A stretch of DNA of 64,000 bases from Crambe crambe. Taxonomy: Eukaryota > Porifera > Demospongiae > Poecilosclerida > Crambeidae. The stretch's first letter is position 1. Each line of letters opens with the position of its first letter. Position numbers and translations under genes: made by a program. Of this stretch, positions 11,750 through 23,600 are shown in pieces. The DNA is taken from the NCBI GenBank assembly GCA_963924555.1, contig OZ004584.1, positions 3,781,001 to 3,845,000 of the forward strand, in the 5' to 3' direction. The notes under the pieces were generated by a model. The model saw only the letters and a list, made by a program, of their open reading frames with translations, was not told where the DNA came from and ran no database searches.

Positions 11750-12180
11750 TATCCAGCTTCTGAGCCCACTCGACGATCAAGCTTCTGGAGTCATGCACAT
11801 ACACCAGTATCCTGTCCTAGTAGCTCACAATGGTTTCACATTTGACTTTCCCATACTGTTAGCCAAAGTGGAAAGACGTCCTCAGGACCTGGGTCTTTCA
11901 AAGTCCAATATCCACTTCAGTGATATGCTACCACCACTCTTACAGAAGGTATTTCATGCCATGTAGAAGGATGGGGAAAAGACTCTTCAAGGAACATCTT
12001 TGGGGATGGAAAAGCTACACAAGGATATAGTTGGGACTGAAATCTAGATACACTACTAAAATCATAGTTTTTAATAGGAGCTCACAGGGCTTTGTCTGAT
12101 GTTCTCGCATGGAGATCATCACTCATCCTTCCATGGTTAGGTGCCTCTCCAAACTCTCCATTCGCTCCCTCAAGAAGCAG
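11750..12180 (+). pseudogene. DEDDh 3'-5' exonuclease-like fragment
   Basis: The open frame 11640-11966 contains VLVAHNGFTFDFPILLA, the second exonuclease motif of TREX/DnaQ-type DEDDh nucleases. After an interruption, AHRALSDVL at about 12080 fits the third motif (H-x4-D). GTSLGMEKLHKDIVGTEI lies between them. Stops and a frameshift break the protein and the first motif is not present, so this is a fragment. Such exonuclease domains occur both in host PML/TREX-like genes and in transposons; I cannot tell which was the source. Confidence 0.55.
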
Positions 12181-13096
12181 AAAAGCTTGTGGGTTGAGCA
12201 GAAGACTGTTTCCTTGGACTTCAAGTCACTAGGAAAGCCAAGCATGACTTCTGCTCAGGCAAACGTCTAGATTCTCTGGGATTCAGACATGAAGATGAAG
12301 AGCTCATAAAGCTGTGATCGGAACAAGGAGAAAGAAGTATGACATGGTCAAGAGAAGTTAGTGAAGCTCATATGCCCCTATCCGGTTTTCTGACTGCCTG
12401 GCTCCCGGGGACACATCCTCACCGGTTTACAGCGTCTTCTGCCTCTTGCACTGGATGAAAAATGGCTTTTTTCAGAGCTAGCCACAATCAATCTCTGTGT
12501 ACAGTACAGCTAGATTATAATCATGCGCGTACAATTATTTAGGGCGGGGCTTACAGTTGGCTGATTTTATTCTAGTACGAGCTAGTATGAACTAAAATTC
12601 ATATATTAGGAACCAAGCATAGGACTGAGCTCTTATGTTGCATGGAACTGGGGTCAGATAAGGTGAAAAATATTACGTTTTGCTTTTGTGCATATATGGT
12701 CTAGAACACGTGTATATAGGGGTGCTATAGTGGGTATATAGAAAAGTAAATTGTAAATCAACAAAAACTAAATGTGATTTTAAAGGCAGCTAGCTTAGGA
12801 GCCTGTAGAGCAAAAATCAGCCATAGAACTCTAGCGATCGTCAAGATGTAGTGCCATTTAGCTCGAGGATGAGATTGCTCATATCTTCCTTAAAAATTGT
12901 CCATCTCCCTTCAACTTTGGTATGTGTAGTAGTCCTGTAGTGCTCCACTCCTGTGCTTGTTTGAAGTTCCTACTGCAAGTAGTTTTGGAGATAGTTTTCC
13001 CTAGCAACGATACGTAGGTGAAGTGTGCAGCCACCCTTAATACAAGCCTTTTCCCCGTAAGTTGTAACCTTTGTACTTTGCTCTTAGTGTAGACTG
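12181..13096. other. No gene recognised
   Basis: AT-rich sequence between the exonuclease fragment and the second half of the gypsy pol. Short open frames on the minus strand (12879-13237) have no family motif and overlap the gypsy start. I see no repeat boundary at the junction with 13097. Confidence 0.4.
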
Positions 13097-14630
13097 GAAG
13101 GAAGCACTCTCCTTGATTTTTGGGAGTGAGCAAGTTTCATACTCCGAAAATTTACTTTGATCACAGATCATAAGCCCCTTACCACTATTTTTGGACCAAA
13201 GAAAGGTATGCCCACCATGGCGGCTGCTCACCTTCAACGTTGGGCTGTCAAATTATCTGCTTATACCTATAACATTGAATTTCGGCGTACAGGTGACCAT
13301 GCCAATGTTGATGGTCTTTCTAGATTACTGTTGGGTTCAATTGGGTATGACCCTGAGTCGTGTTTCAACATACATCAGGTGGAGAGTTTACCTGTCACAG
13401 GGAAGCAGTTACACAGGCAGATCAGTAAGGTACATAAGTACATCACCAAAGGATGGCCCCAGCAAGTGGACTCTGTTTTGAAACCATTTTTTGATGGGGT
13501 ATACGAGTAGTCATTCCTTCAAAGTGGAGAGAAAAGTTATTGAATGACTTACATTAGGATGAAGAATATAGCACGCAGTTATATCTGGTGGCCAGGGCTA
13601 TATGGTAACATTGAACAAGTAGCCAAGAGTTGTGAAGGTTGCCAAGCAGTGAAGAATTCTCCACCAGTAGCACCCTTGCATCCCTGGGTGTGGCCAACGA
13701 GATCTTTTCATTAAATAAACATTGATTTCGCTGGACATTTTTAAGGAGCAATGCTTCTAGTAGCTGTTGATGCTTACTCTAAATGGCCAGAAGTATTTGT
13801 GATGCAATAAATAAAATCTTACGTCAACATAGCTATTTGCCATGTATAGTCTACCAGAGCAAATAGTGTCCGACAACGGTCCTCAATTTACCTCAGAAGA
13901 GTTTACAATTTTTATGAAGTTAATGGAGTGAAACAACCAGAAGTGCCCCATATCATCCCTCGACAAATGGTCTCGCTGAGCGTTTTATTGAAATAAGGAT
14001 TGAAAGCCAGTTAAGTTCTGGACTATCTCTCTCACATAGGCTCAGTAAGTTTTTGATAACCTATCGGAGTACCATACACTCTACTACAGGAGTGTCTCCC
14101 TGTTCATTGTTTTTGGAGAGAGGTGCGTACCAGATTTGACCTTCTCAGACCTGATGGTGAGTCCCGTGTGATGGGAAAACAGGTGCAGCAAAAGACTGAT
14201 CATGATCGTCATGCTCGCATGCATCAATTTTCAGTAGGACAAAGAGTAATGTCAAAGAATTTAAGACCTGGTCCTGATTCCTGCCATCATTATGGAAAGG
14301 TTGGGACCTTTATCATACCTGCAGGTGGAAACCTCAGACAAACAGTGCTGGAGGAGACATGTTGACCACTTAAAAGAATTAATTTCCCGAGAGAGACCTC
14401 ATGAAACTCTTCCCGATACTGCTCCAGCTGGCCATTCTGATTCTGGGAGAGAAGATTGTGAACTTTGTGTTCCTGTTTCGAATTCTACTCCTATGAGCCC
14501 AGATCCAAATTTAGATCCAAATTCAGATCCTGATTCTTATTTAGTTGTGGATGAACAGTCACAACCTCCTACACCTGTGGTTCCAATCCAACCTCCTGTT
14601 GAGTCAGGGAAGCAATATCCGACTCAATAA
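13097..14630 (+). pseudogene. Ty3/gypsy (K02A2.6-like) pol, 3' part: RNase H end and integrase
   Basis: Begins at EALSLIFG near 13099, just where the RNase H at 1-1752 breaks off. Continues with KFTLITDHKPLTTIFGPKKG and TGDHANVDGLSRL, the RNase H end. The integrase has a zinc-binding part (ARSYIWWPGLYGNIEQVAKS and CEGCQ near 13575-13640), then the core: LLVAVDAYSKWPEV near 13750, VSDNGPQFTSEEF near 13870, and NGLAERFIE near 13970 with the catalytic Glu. At least three frame changes and several stops separate these. The C-terminal tail (RRHVDHLKELI ... PVVPIQPPVESGKQ) runs to 14630. Confidence 0.88.
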
Positions 14631-14714
14631 CGTACTGTACCAGAATATTTCCGTTCAGGAATGTACTGGTATAACTGAACACACTTCTTATTACTTGTAT
14701 GTAAGTGGGAGGAA

Positions 14715-14853
14715 TGTAGTGAATGTGTTTTGTGGTCATTTTATGTTTCCTGTTCCATTTCATATTATATATATTCCATGTGCACTATAATGATAATCAG
14801 TTATTCGGTATTCTATTTGAGTGTTAGCTACCTATTAGGACTAAGACACTACA
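14715..14853 (+). repeat. 3' LTR of the K02A2.6-like element
   Basis: Bounded by the perfect inverted ends TGTAGTG and CACTACA, 139 bp. The purine-rich AAGTGGGAGGAA just before it (14703-14714) is a good polypurine tract. The 5' LTR is expected to lie left of the window. Confidence 0.7.
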
Positions 14854-16380
14854 ATGACCTCAAGGTGGAGAAATTTTTTGAGAAGTAGAGGTACCTTAAA
14901 ATTCTATTGAAAGCAAGTACCTATAGAGGAAGCGGTTCCAAATATTCGTCACTCATGCTTGCTGCTCAGAATCAAAGAAACAGGAAGAAAGGGGCGTGGC
15001 ATTGCAATTTAATTAAGTACTATATTTTCTTTATAAAGTCTTTTAACAGCACAGCCTTTCTTCTTTCATCTAAGCTCTTAGCTTTGTCTATGTACCTATG
15101 CTATGAAGAGAAAAGAAAATGGTGGAATGTTGGCAGTGTTTTCTCGGCAATGTTTAATTATCCTTTTTTGTATTCAATACAGCACTAAGGCTAGTTAGCC
15201 ATGAGAGCTTCATGGAGAATCCAACAGCGTAGAAGATCACCGAAACTAAGGTTAGCTCTCCAGCTTATATGTTTGGAAATATAAACAAACCAAGCTACGT
15301 AACTACATGCTACCTTTGGTACCTTGTTGGTTCTTCTCTAGGCTTTAGTTGGCACTTTGTGGTGCCAGACTAGCTTCTTTCTGACTCTAGTTCAAAACTA
15401 AAGCGGGCATGATGGAAAATAATGTTCACGTTCAGCTTTTTCTGTAGAAAATTAAAACACTAATATCACAGAGTGCACTAGCACTGGATGATGACCTGGC
15501 ATGCTCCATAGACTCATGCCTAAAGCTGGATTTTTTTCACCAATGAATGAATATTATCTTAATATGCATGAGAAGTTTAGGAACCAGACCTTGTAGCAAA
15601 TCAGAAATGCCAGTTGGCTAATCTTTAGCAGGAACGAGGCCATTAAAATAGGGCCTGGTATACACTGATTGCGCATGCGCAAGATTAAGTCGTCATAATG
15701 ACAGCCATGTACATGTGGTTATTATGACGTAGTATGATACCTTTCTGACACAGCAGGCTTGTCGAGAGCATCCCTCTACCTAGACATGAACAGGGATTCA
15801 GGATCACAAAAGAAGACACTGTCAGTGCAAAGGCTCAAGTCTCTGAAGCATACCGCTCTGAGATGAGATGACCACTGATTTCGCGCCTCTCTTTCTAAGA
15901 GTTTAAACCTGGTCAACCATCAGAGCGATGAGTGGAGACACCTGGCCTTTCTCACTGTCTCTTTATCCATTCTCCGAGATTTATGTTCTGCTTGAATCTA
16001 CTAAAGTAACAGCTAATTATTTCTGGTGGCTAGGCCTACTCCATTTATTTAAATTCCTCACACCTGCACATGTGTGTAATGTATTGCGTGGGTATACACA
16101 AACCTGCAATGTGCTACTATTAAGACGTATGTACCACCACCATGCACCATGATGATTCCAGCACTGGGCATTGGCACTTCAGTGCTGAGCAAGAAACAAG
16201 GATGAAGACTCTAGGGGCACTGTCATAAGATGATGTGCACATTTGACTTCATCCTTCTGTAATCTCAAACTTCATCTTTATGGTCACATCACTCTAAATA
16301 CTTTTATCATTACTTGGAATGCATGTTGCCCTTATTAAAAATGGGTCTAGTTACCTATGACATGTAATGTATGTAATCAC
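14854..16380. other. Region 3' of the last integrin exon found; no gene
   Basis: I searched this stretch on the minus strand for the missing integrin transmembrane and tail exons and did not find them. About 15180-15400 resembles 37420-37570 (shared phrase TCTCTAGGCTTTAGTTG), a dispersed repeat. A GTCATAAT...ATTATGAC inverted repeat lies near 15693-15729. No other feature supported. Confidence 0.4.
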
Positions 16381-17688
16381 GCACCATGTCAAAATTGTCA
16401 CGTTCATCATCATCTCTCCTTTGAAACTCATCAACAACAAAAACAGTTGTAGCAGCAGTGAGAGAAAATATCATAGAGTTACCCTGAATGTTAAAAGGCA
16501 TGATCATAATTGCAAACTTGGTATTAGCTAAAACTAATAAATACTCAATGTTTAAATAGCTATACTTACCCAAAATCTATGTCTGCACTTACTGTGTCTG
16601 TAATAGACTTACCGATTCACCAAAGAATCTTCCATCAATGTGGGAATCAATAATTATTCTAGCACCTTTAGTCGTAAGATTCTGAATATCACATGTAAAG
16701 TTCATGCAAGGTTGTTGAGCACAATCCTAAGAGAAGGGAACGACAAGGATTAGTTTAGTCAGTCCCTAAATTGTGGTAATTAGGCCTCACCAACATAATA
16801 TCTGAAGGAGGAGGAGCTGATGAAGCTTGTCTTTTAACACGTAAAAATTCAGGATAAAAACTTGTGTGATAATGAGGCAACTGGAGCATTCTAGAGCGTT
16901 TTTGTCTTCCAATCTAAATGAAAAGTGTCATGTTGATAATTGGTAGTCAATCACTAAATGCACTCCTACCATTCTTGATGTACCAAAATTTTCAGGATCA
17001 AGACCAACTCTAGAACAATTGCCTCTCTGTGGAAATTAAGTCACATCAATGCATGCAACTCCTTACCAACAAGTAAAGTGAAGGTAAATTATTATGTACC
17101 TAACTGGGAACATAGCAGGATCTAAACGTCTGCCACTAGTTACATTGGGTTTCAAATAGGAGAACCTCAGGAATGTAAGTGTAATATGATTATCACAAAA
17201 TCATAGAAACCCAATATATGTAGGAACAGAGCGAGCATACATGCTCAGTTTACCCACGGTTGTCATGCAAAGGAACTCCTACAATACAAGAGATGTACAT
17301 ACAAAATAGATATAAAAATAACTCTCTAGTCTGGGGCTAGCTTCAATCGCCCCAGTAAAAGAAGTAAGGCCCAACTGGAATCTGATTCGATTAAAGTCAT
17401 TTATTGAATGTAGCTATGGTGCATTTGCTATAAAATGCTCAGAGCTAGATAAGCACAATTGACCAAGCATATATAAATCTTATAATTACTCTCTTGCCTC
17501 ACCCCATTCTCAATACTAATCTGCTGGGGATACAGGAAGAACCTGGAACCTGTGATATTAATCAATCGGTCAGGAAATTGAATCAGGACTCTAGCATTGA
17601 GAATTGTAGATGGGCCAGCATTTCCTATTCTGATAGTGAGAGACACTGATCTCCCTAAATCTTCAGATGTCCTTACAGTGCTAAGAAC
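16381..17688 (-). CDS. Integrin alpha gene 1: calf-2 exons with cleavage site
   Basis: Five exons separated by small introns. 17688-17503 carries the calf-2 pattern IGNAGPSTILNARVLIQFP and RFFLYPQQI. 17026-16970 is a short Cys exon (RGNCSRVGLDPENFG). 16913-16791 includes FLRVKRQASSAPPP, a basic RVKR site where furin-type proteases cut many integrin alphas into heavy and light chains. 16726-16613 has three cysteines (DCAQQPCMNFTCDI), as expected after the cut. The last exon, about 16527-16381, reads FAIMIMPFNIQGNSMIFSLT and ends FDMV; its acceptor is uncertain (16516 or 16527) and its donor is GTGCGT or, one codon later, GTGATT. Confidence 0.88.
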
Positions 17689-20600
17689 CTGTACAATAAG
17701 TTTGAGATTAATTCAGCAAGTGAGCTGAAATTGTTAGGTGTGCACTCCAAAATCCCTGAGTTAGTCTTGTACACAGGTTATGTGGGTGCAGGAAACAGCT
17801 GATACCTACTGCACTAAGTTTCAGTAAAATTTTCCATGATATATGACCCAATACTGCAGTTACCAGTTTATCAGAGCTGTCAGAGCTTCATAGACAGTAC
17901 ACCTCAGCTAGGCATAAGGGTTGTCCCACCTAGTGCAGCAACAAGCAATTGTCTCAGTTTATGAGGGAAAAAGACATCTAATAGCTTGTTCCCTGACCAG
18001 CAAATTGAAGTCTATCGAAATCTTTTGTGGGGGTGGAACTGAAGCTAATCCATATGGTTCACTGAAACTTGATGGCCACCCTCCCTCCATAATTTCCTTA
18101 TAAAAAAGCTAGTGACTTTTTTGTCAGAAATACCTTCCAACACAATCTACTCAATTATTTATTGTAATTTTTCATATTTGTGCTTTCATAGTTAGTTATG
18201 TTTTTGACATCACACATCATCATAAAGTTGTGGGAATTTCACATGAAATTTTGATACATCCATAAACAGTAGGTACCAGGTTCTCTTTTCTGCCCCACAT
18301 AATTTTAGAGCCTGGGTATGAAGCTAATAAGAATGTGTGTGTTCTAGTATAGCATACTTCAAAATTGGAGTTTCTCATGTAGCAAGTTATATTAGTTCAT
18401 GTAGCATATTACCAAACTACAAGCTACTTCACTCCCTCTTGGGTTGTCATGGGAGTGAGTGGTAATATTGGTGACAGGTAAGGGGTTACTTGACTGAAGT
18501 TGACTCTCTTGTTGCTAAACTTTTTTTGAACCGCACACAGCCATCCCTACTTTTCTTTTTTATTTAGAATAATTACTCGTATATATTGACAATGACATAA
18601 AAAGAAGTGAAGGAACAAGAATGAAGATGATGAAGTCAAATCTCAGGTAAGTGATGTGCACAATTTCATCCTTATTCCTTCGGTTATCTCCATAATTATA
18701 CACCACCCCATAGGGCTGCATTTAGAATAAGATTTAAGGGGAGGGTGGAGGGGGAAATCCAACGTAATTTATGATATGAAGGTTATAGTGATGTATTTCA
18801 TTAATAAGTGTATTCGTTGGCCTATTATGATGTGCCATGAAGTAACAGTCATCATGAAGTCAAGAGATAGCTCTTAAATAATAATGCAGCAGTGTTAAAT
18901 GAGCAGTACTATTTTACTTAGCTGAGATTTCCATGTCAATTTAGTCAAATTGGAGATGGCTAAATGACTTAATTTTTATACTACTCTACCTATTCCAGTG
19001 CCTGAATCTCTCTACAGCTACTATTGATAAACTGTTGTGCAAAAAATGACCCCACTCAGTATGGCGGCGACGCTTCCAGGCATCTCTTATCATGGCTTAA
19101 GATTCACTCATTCCATTATACATTTAGGTACTGCCTAGATGCTGAAGTGCAGAAACAATCAGCAATATAATCCAAGGTTCTAAAATTGACATGCAAAAAG
19201 AATACAACTCCTCTCTTACAATTAGCTACACTCAAACTCCACATATGCACTATTGATTTAAGTTCACCACTTAATCATCGGAATTGTTCTCCAGTCTTAC
19301 CAGAATCTGCTTACATAACATAAGTTGGTGCCTATCAAAGTATTCACTTGATAACTTATCATTCATTATAAGGGGAAAAGCATTTCGTGAAATGAAAAAA
19401 GATGTAGGGATGACCACTGCTCAAAAAAGTAAGGAAACAAGAAGGATGGAAATGGGATCAATCTTTGTTCTGTATATCCAGCCAACAATCCCTACATATA
19501 CGTACATTACTGCACTATATTTGAAGCTACCCAACGTATATGTAGGGATTGTTGGCTGGATATACAGAATAAAGATTGATCCCATTTCCTTCTTGTTTCC
19601 TTACTAGCAGTGGTCATCCCTACATCTTTTTTTCATTTCATGAAATGCTTTTTCCCTTACTTGTTCCTGGTCTTTTTTCCTCTCTTTTAGCTATGTATAG
19701 AGTTCATTCTTCTATGTGTATGCAAGGACAGATGAAAGAAGAATAGTTCTCCAATAGCATAGCAGCCCAATCAACGAGTCAAGGTGTTGTGTTATTGTTG
19801 AGCTATACTTGGAGGTTGAAGATGCTGAAATAGAGTCTACCGGTAGATGGATTGGTGAATCTAAAATCCCCGAGTTGATACAGTACTGACAGTAGTTATC
19901 TAGCTAGCTAGAGATGGCTGAGTAATATTATAATTTCGAATCAAATACATGCGCATGCGTATTATCGAAAAGATGGCTTCGAATTAGTCGAGTGCTGTGC
20001 TCCGTAGTGTTTCCCTTTTCATCGACTCTTTTGAGGATCAACGAGTGCAAAAGATCGTAGCTGGTAGAATTTGGAGTGGATTTATCCAGAAATCATAGCT
20101 GTAGCTTGAGTGGTTCGAGAGATATGATTGTCTAAGAAGAAGAATAATGATAACAACAATAGAGAAGAAGAAGAATCCAGCGATTTAGTATTTCTGAAAC
20201 GGTAAGCTCCCTGGTCCTGCAACTTGGTCTGCACATTATAGTAGGCTCTAGTAGGCTGGATAATCATTCACAGTAGCTCTTGTTAGGTCTAAGTGGGGAA
20301 CTAGAATTTCACTTTTGTATTAGTCTGTAGGCGGCGCATGCGGCCGTCCAAGTCATCCCTACATAGAGAGTGCGATAACTGCTATAACTCTTAACCAAAC
20401 TTCAAATTAGGAGTTCAGTGGGTGATCAGCTGGTTCTAAATGTGAAAATTGGTCAAGAATTGAGCAAATGATCTCAAGGCATCAAGTGAATGCAAATAGT
20501 ATTTTACTTGCTCTCTCACTTGATGTCAAACTTTCCACGTACATTGCCCTAGCTAGTAAAATTAAGTAATTCAGCAAACAAGTCTATAAGCTCAAATTTA

Positions 20601-23600
20601 GTATACACTATTTTGATGTAAAGTTATAATACTTACCATTCCTGTATAAGTCAATCTATCGTGGGAAAATCCTCTGAAAATCAAATACATGAATTATAAA
20701 TTATTAGATATATACTCAGGAGCACTTACATATTCACATTAATGTTTGACTTTGAGCTAACAGAAAAACTGATAGCCCGATGGTTGTTGCTAAGATTAAC
20801 ATCTGTGTTATTATCATCCATATTGAATGTTATTTCAATAGTCACTGTGAAGTTATTCTCATTTCCTTTTAAGGAAGATGTGTTAACGAAAAGAGTAAAA
20901 ATGGCTCTTCTATTCTGAAATAGAGTTTACGTGATACAATAATTACATATGATTTTTACTGACCTCATTAGCTCGAAGACTTCGTTGAAGAGCACATGAA
21001 ACAATTTCACTTTGTATACTGGAGCAGTTAAAAGTAGCATTTGACTCCTGCATATTCCATACTCATCAATTCTAGCTAGCTCATACCTGAATAACATTAA
21101 CTCACAAATGATGTCAAAGTGAATGCTCTAAAAACTACAGAGGATAATCCAATAAATCGTAGTGCAACACCATGGGCATCCCCAAGTTCTTCATTAGAAT
21201 ATGTCAAAATGAATTGGATTGTGGCATCTCTACCACTCACTAATCTGTAAATAAAAGGGAAACTATAGGATGTTACCCTCCAGGCTATAAAACTCACCGT
21301 ACACTGCTGGGGTTAATAGAGGTTAGGGCAACATCACTAGCATGTCTAACATGTTCATCAGTACCACTACTTGGATCAATAACAGGCACCTATAATATTA
21401 TATTCCTTGTACAGTTCAGGTACTAAGTTCAATAGATCCCAGAACTTACAAAAATGGTGTTATTTCCTATAAATCTTAAGCGAAATAGTGAAAAGTTTGA
21501 GATATTTCGATGACCAGTAACAGGGTCATAATTTCTGCTAGTGTCATTGAAATCCAACACTAACTGGTAGGGATCTAGCATATCCATGTTCCTCTGCCAA
21601 AAGAAAAAAAGATAAAAAAAGACCAACTGGTCATACCCTTGACTATCCAGGCTACTCAATACTATTTGCATAACAATGCCCATACTTGATTTGGTCAGAC
21701 CCAGATTCATTCATTATGACAGCTTTGATAATGCTATGCAGCACAATGTAGTTTTAAAATTAAGGTTCTGGATAAACAGCTACCAGAACAGTCAAGGTTC
21801 AACTGTACATAACGCCTAAAATCCTTACTATAGTGTAAACTTGAAAAATTATAATTGCAGTTTCAATTTCTTCTGAGAATTCAAGCAATTGTTCTCCGAC
21901 ATCATCATCCCTATCATTTTGTGAGAAGAAGAGTCTTCTTTCCCTTCCACTAATAACACTCTCAACCAGAGTGACTGAAACATCTGCAGGTTATAGTACA
22001 CCATGGGAACTAATGAGATTGCGAGGTTCATCTACTACTTGATGAAATTGATTCAATTACCGATTAAGTATTGTGTGAAAGGATATGGTAGTACTTACTT
22101 AAGGGGCCTGTGATACTTGCACTTGCATAAGTTGCTTTCACAGTTACAGTGAAACTGCAGTATTAAATAATGATCAATGATGGCACTAAAGAACCTTGGC
22201 CTTGATAAGTGTCAAATTTACTATAATAGTCTACAATTATTATTACTATTATGATTATGAGCTACTAGGCATCCTACTTTCCATTATCCTTCAACTGAAC
22301 CGGTAGTACTTCATCGATGGTAAAATTTATGTTCACAACAGGAAGTGTCCTATAAAGAAGTTAGAATGTTTATGCATGTATCATAATGTGCATTAATTGC
22401 ACATAACACTGTATGGATTATAATTGGTCACTTGACTGCATACATTTATATTATGTTAGATCAGACATACAAATATACCTCAATACAACAACAGCTTGAT
22501 CCATATATCCACCAATCACCAGATCTATGTAAGCACAATACATACCTCAAGTGAAATTGCTATCGTTATACTGGGGTATGCATCTTCAAATGGTGAGCAA
22601 AACACTTCTTAGGCTAAGATTGCTGTAAGGATACATGAAGTGGTGGCGACAGCTGGACTTTAACTTCTACCTTTACAGGTTCTCAGAACGATTACTACAT
22701 CTACACAGAAGAGGGAAGAATGTTTAAAAATCTAAAATCTATTCGATAACATTTTTAAAAAAACAACTATTTCTAGACTGAAGGAATGCAAAGGATAGAG
22801 CCAGAAGAAGCTCTGAATCAGCAGAACAATGACGGTCAAGGCTTGATAAAAGAAATGAAAGGGATAGAGAAAGAAGAAAATGACAAGCAGAGTCTGAGGA
22901 TGTGAAGTCCAGAAGAAATGAAAGAGATAGAGAAAAAAAAAGAAGAGCAGAATCTGGGAAATAAGGCTGGACAAAAAAAAGGCAGAGATTAGATTCAGAG
23001 TCTGCTGAAGTTAGGTTAGTAGTATCAAGGGCTTACAGACTCTACGAGAAGAGGGCATGCAACTCAAAAATATCATAATGCAACATTTAAAGTTTTTTCA
23101 AAAGCAAGCTGTGTTGCTTCGCTTGCCCTTCTGTGCTACGAGCACATAACTAGTTATTCTAAATAAAAAAGGCAAGTAGGAATGGCTAACGTGTATGGTT
23201 CAAAAAAGTTCAACAACAACAGTTAAGTAACTTCCTACTCGTAACCATCACCAACTCACCAATATTACCAAACTACAAGCTAACAATTTCTATTTCACTC
23301 TCATGGCGGGCTAGGATGAGATAGAAGTAGATATAGGTGTGGTTCTTGAGTGCAGTAATGGGTGCAGGTAAGGGGTTACTTGACTCTCTTGTTGCGCCAT
23401 GCACATGTTTTGCTGTTGCTGAAAAAAAAAAAATCTTATGAAATTAATAAGGTGGCCCTATATCTGGTATACTTTGTTCATAATTATTATTAGGGTGGTA
23501 AGCATGATCTGATCACAGGGAGGATTACTGCCACCCTTGATTCATCCCATACAAACTGTTCTTAAACTTACTTTCAATTTCATAGTCACTAAAAAAAACA

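Larger units (their letters stand above)
17689..20636. other. Integrin intron with MITE pieces
   Basis: A 2.9 kb intron with no gene. Contents: a half copy of the 39747-type MITE at about 18228-18319, a repeat at 18411-18580 that recurs as a foldback at 23153-23395, a hairpin MITE at 19367-19662, and at 20340-20530 a stretch related to the inverted-repeat element of 3320-4110. Confidence 0.6.
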
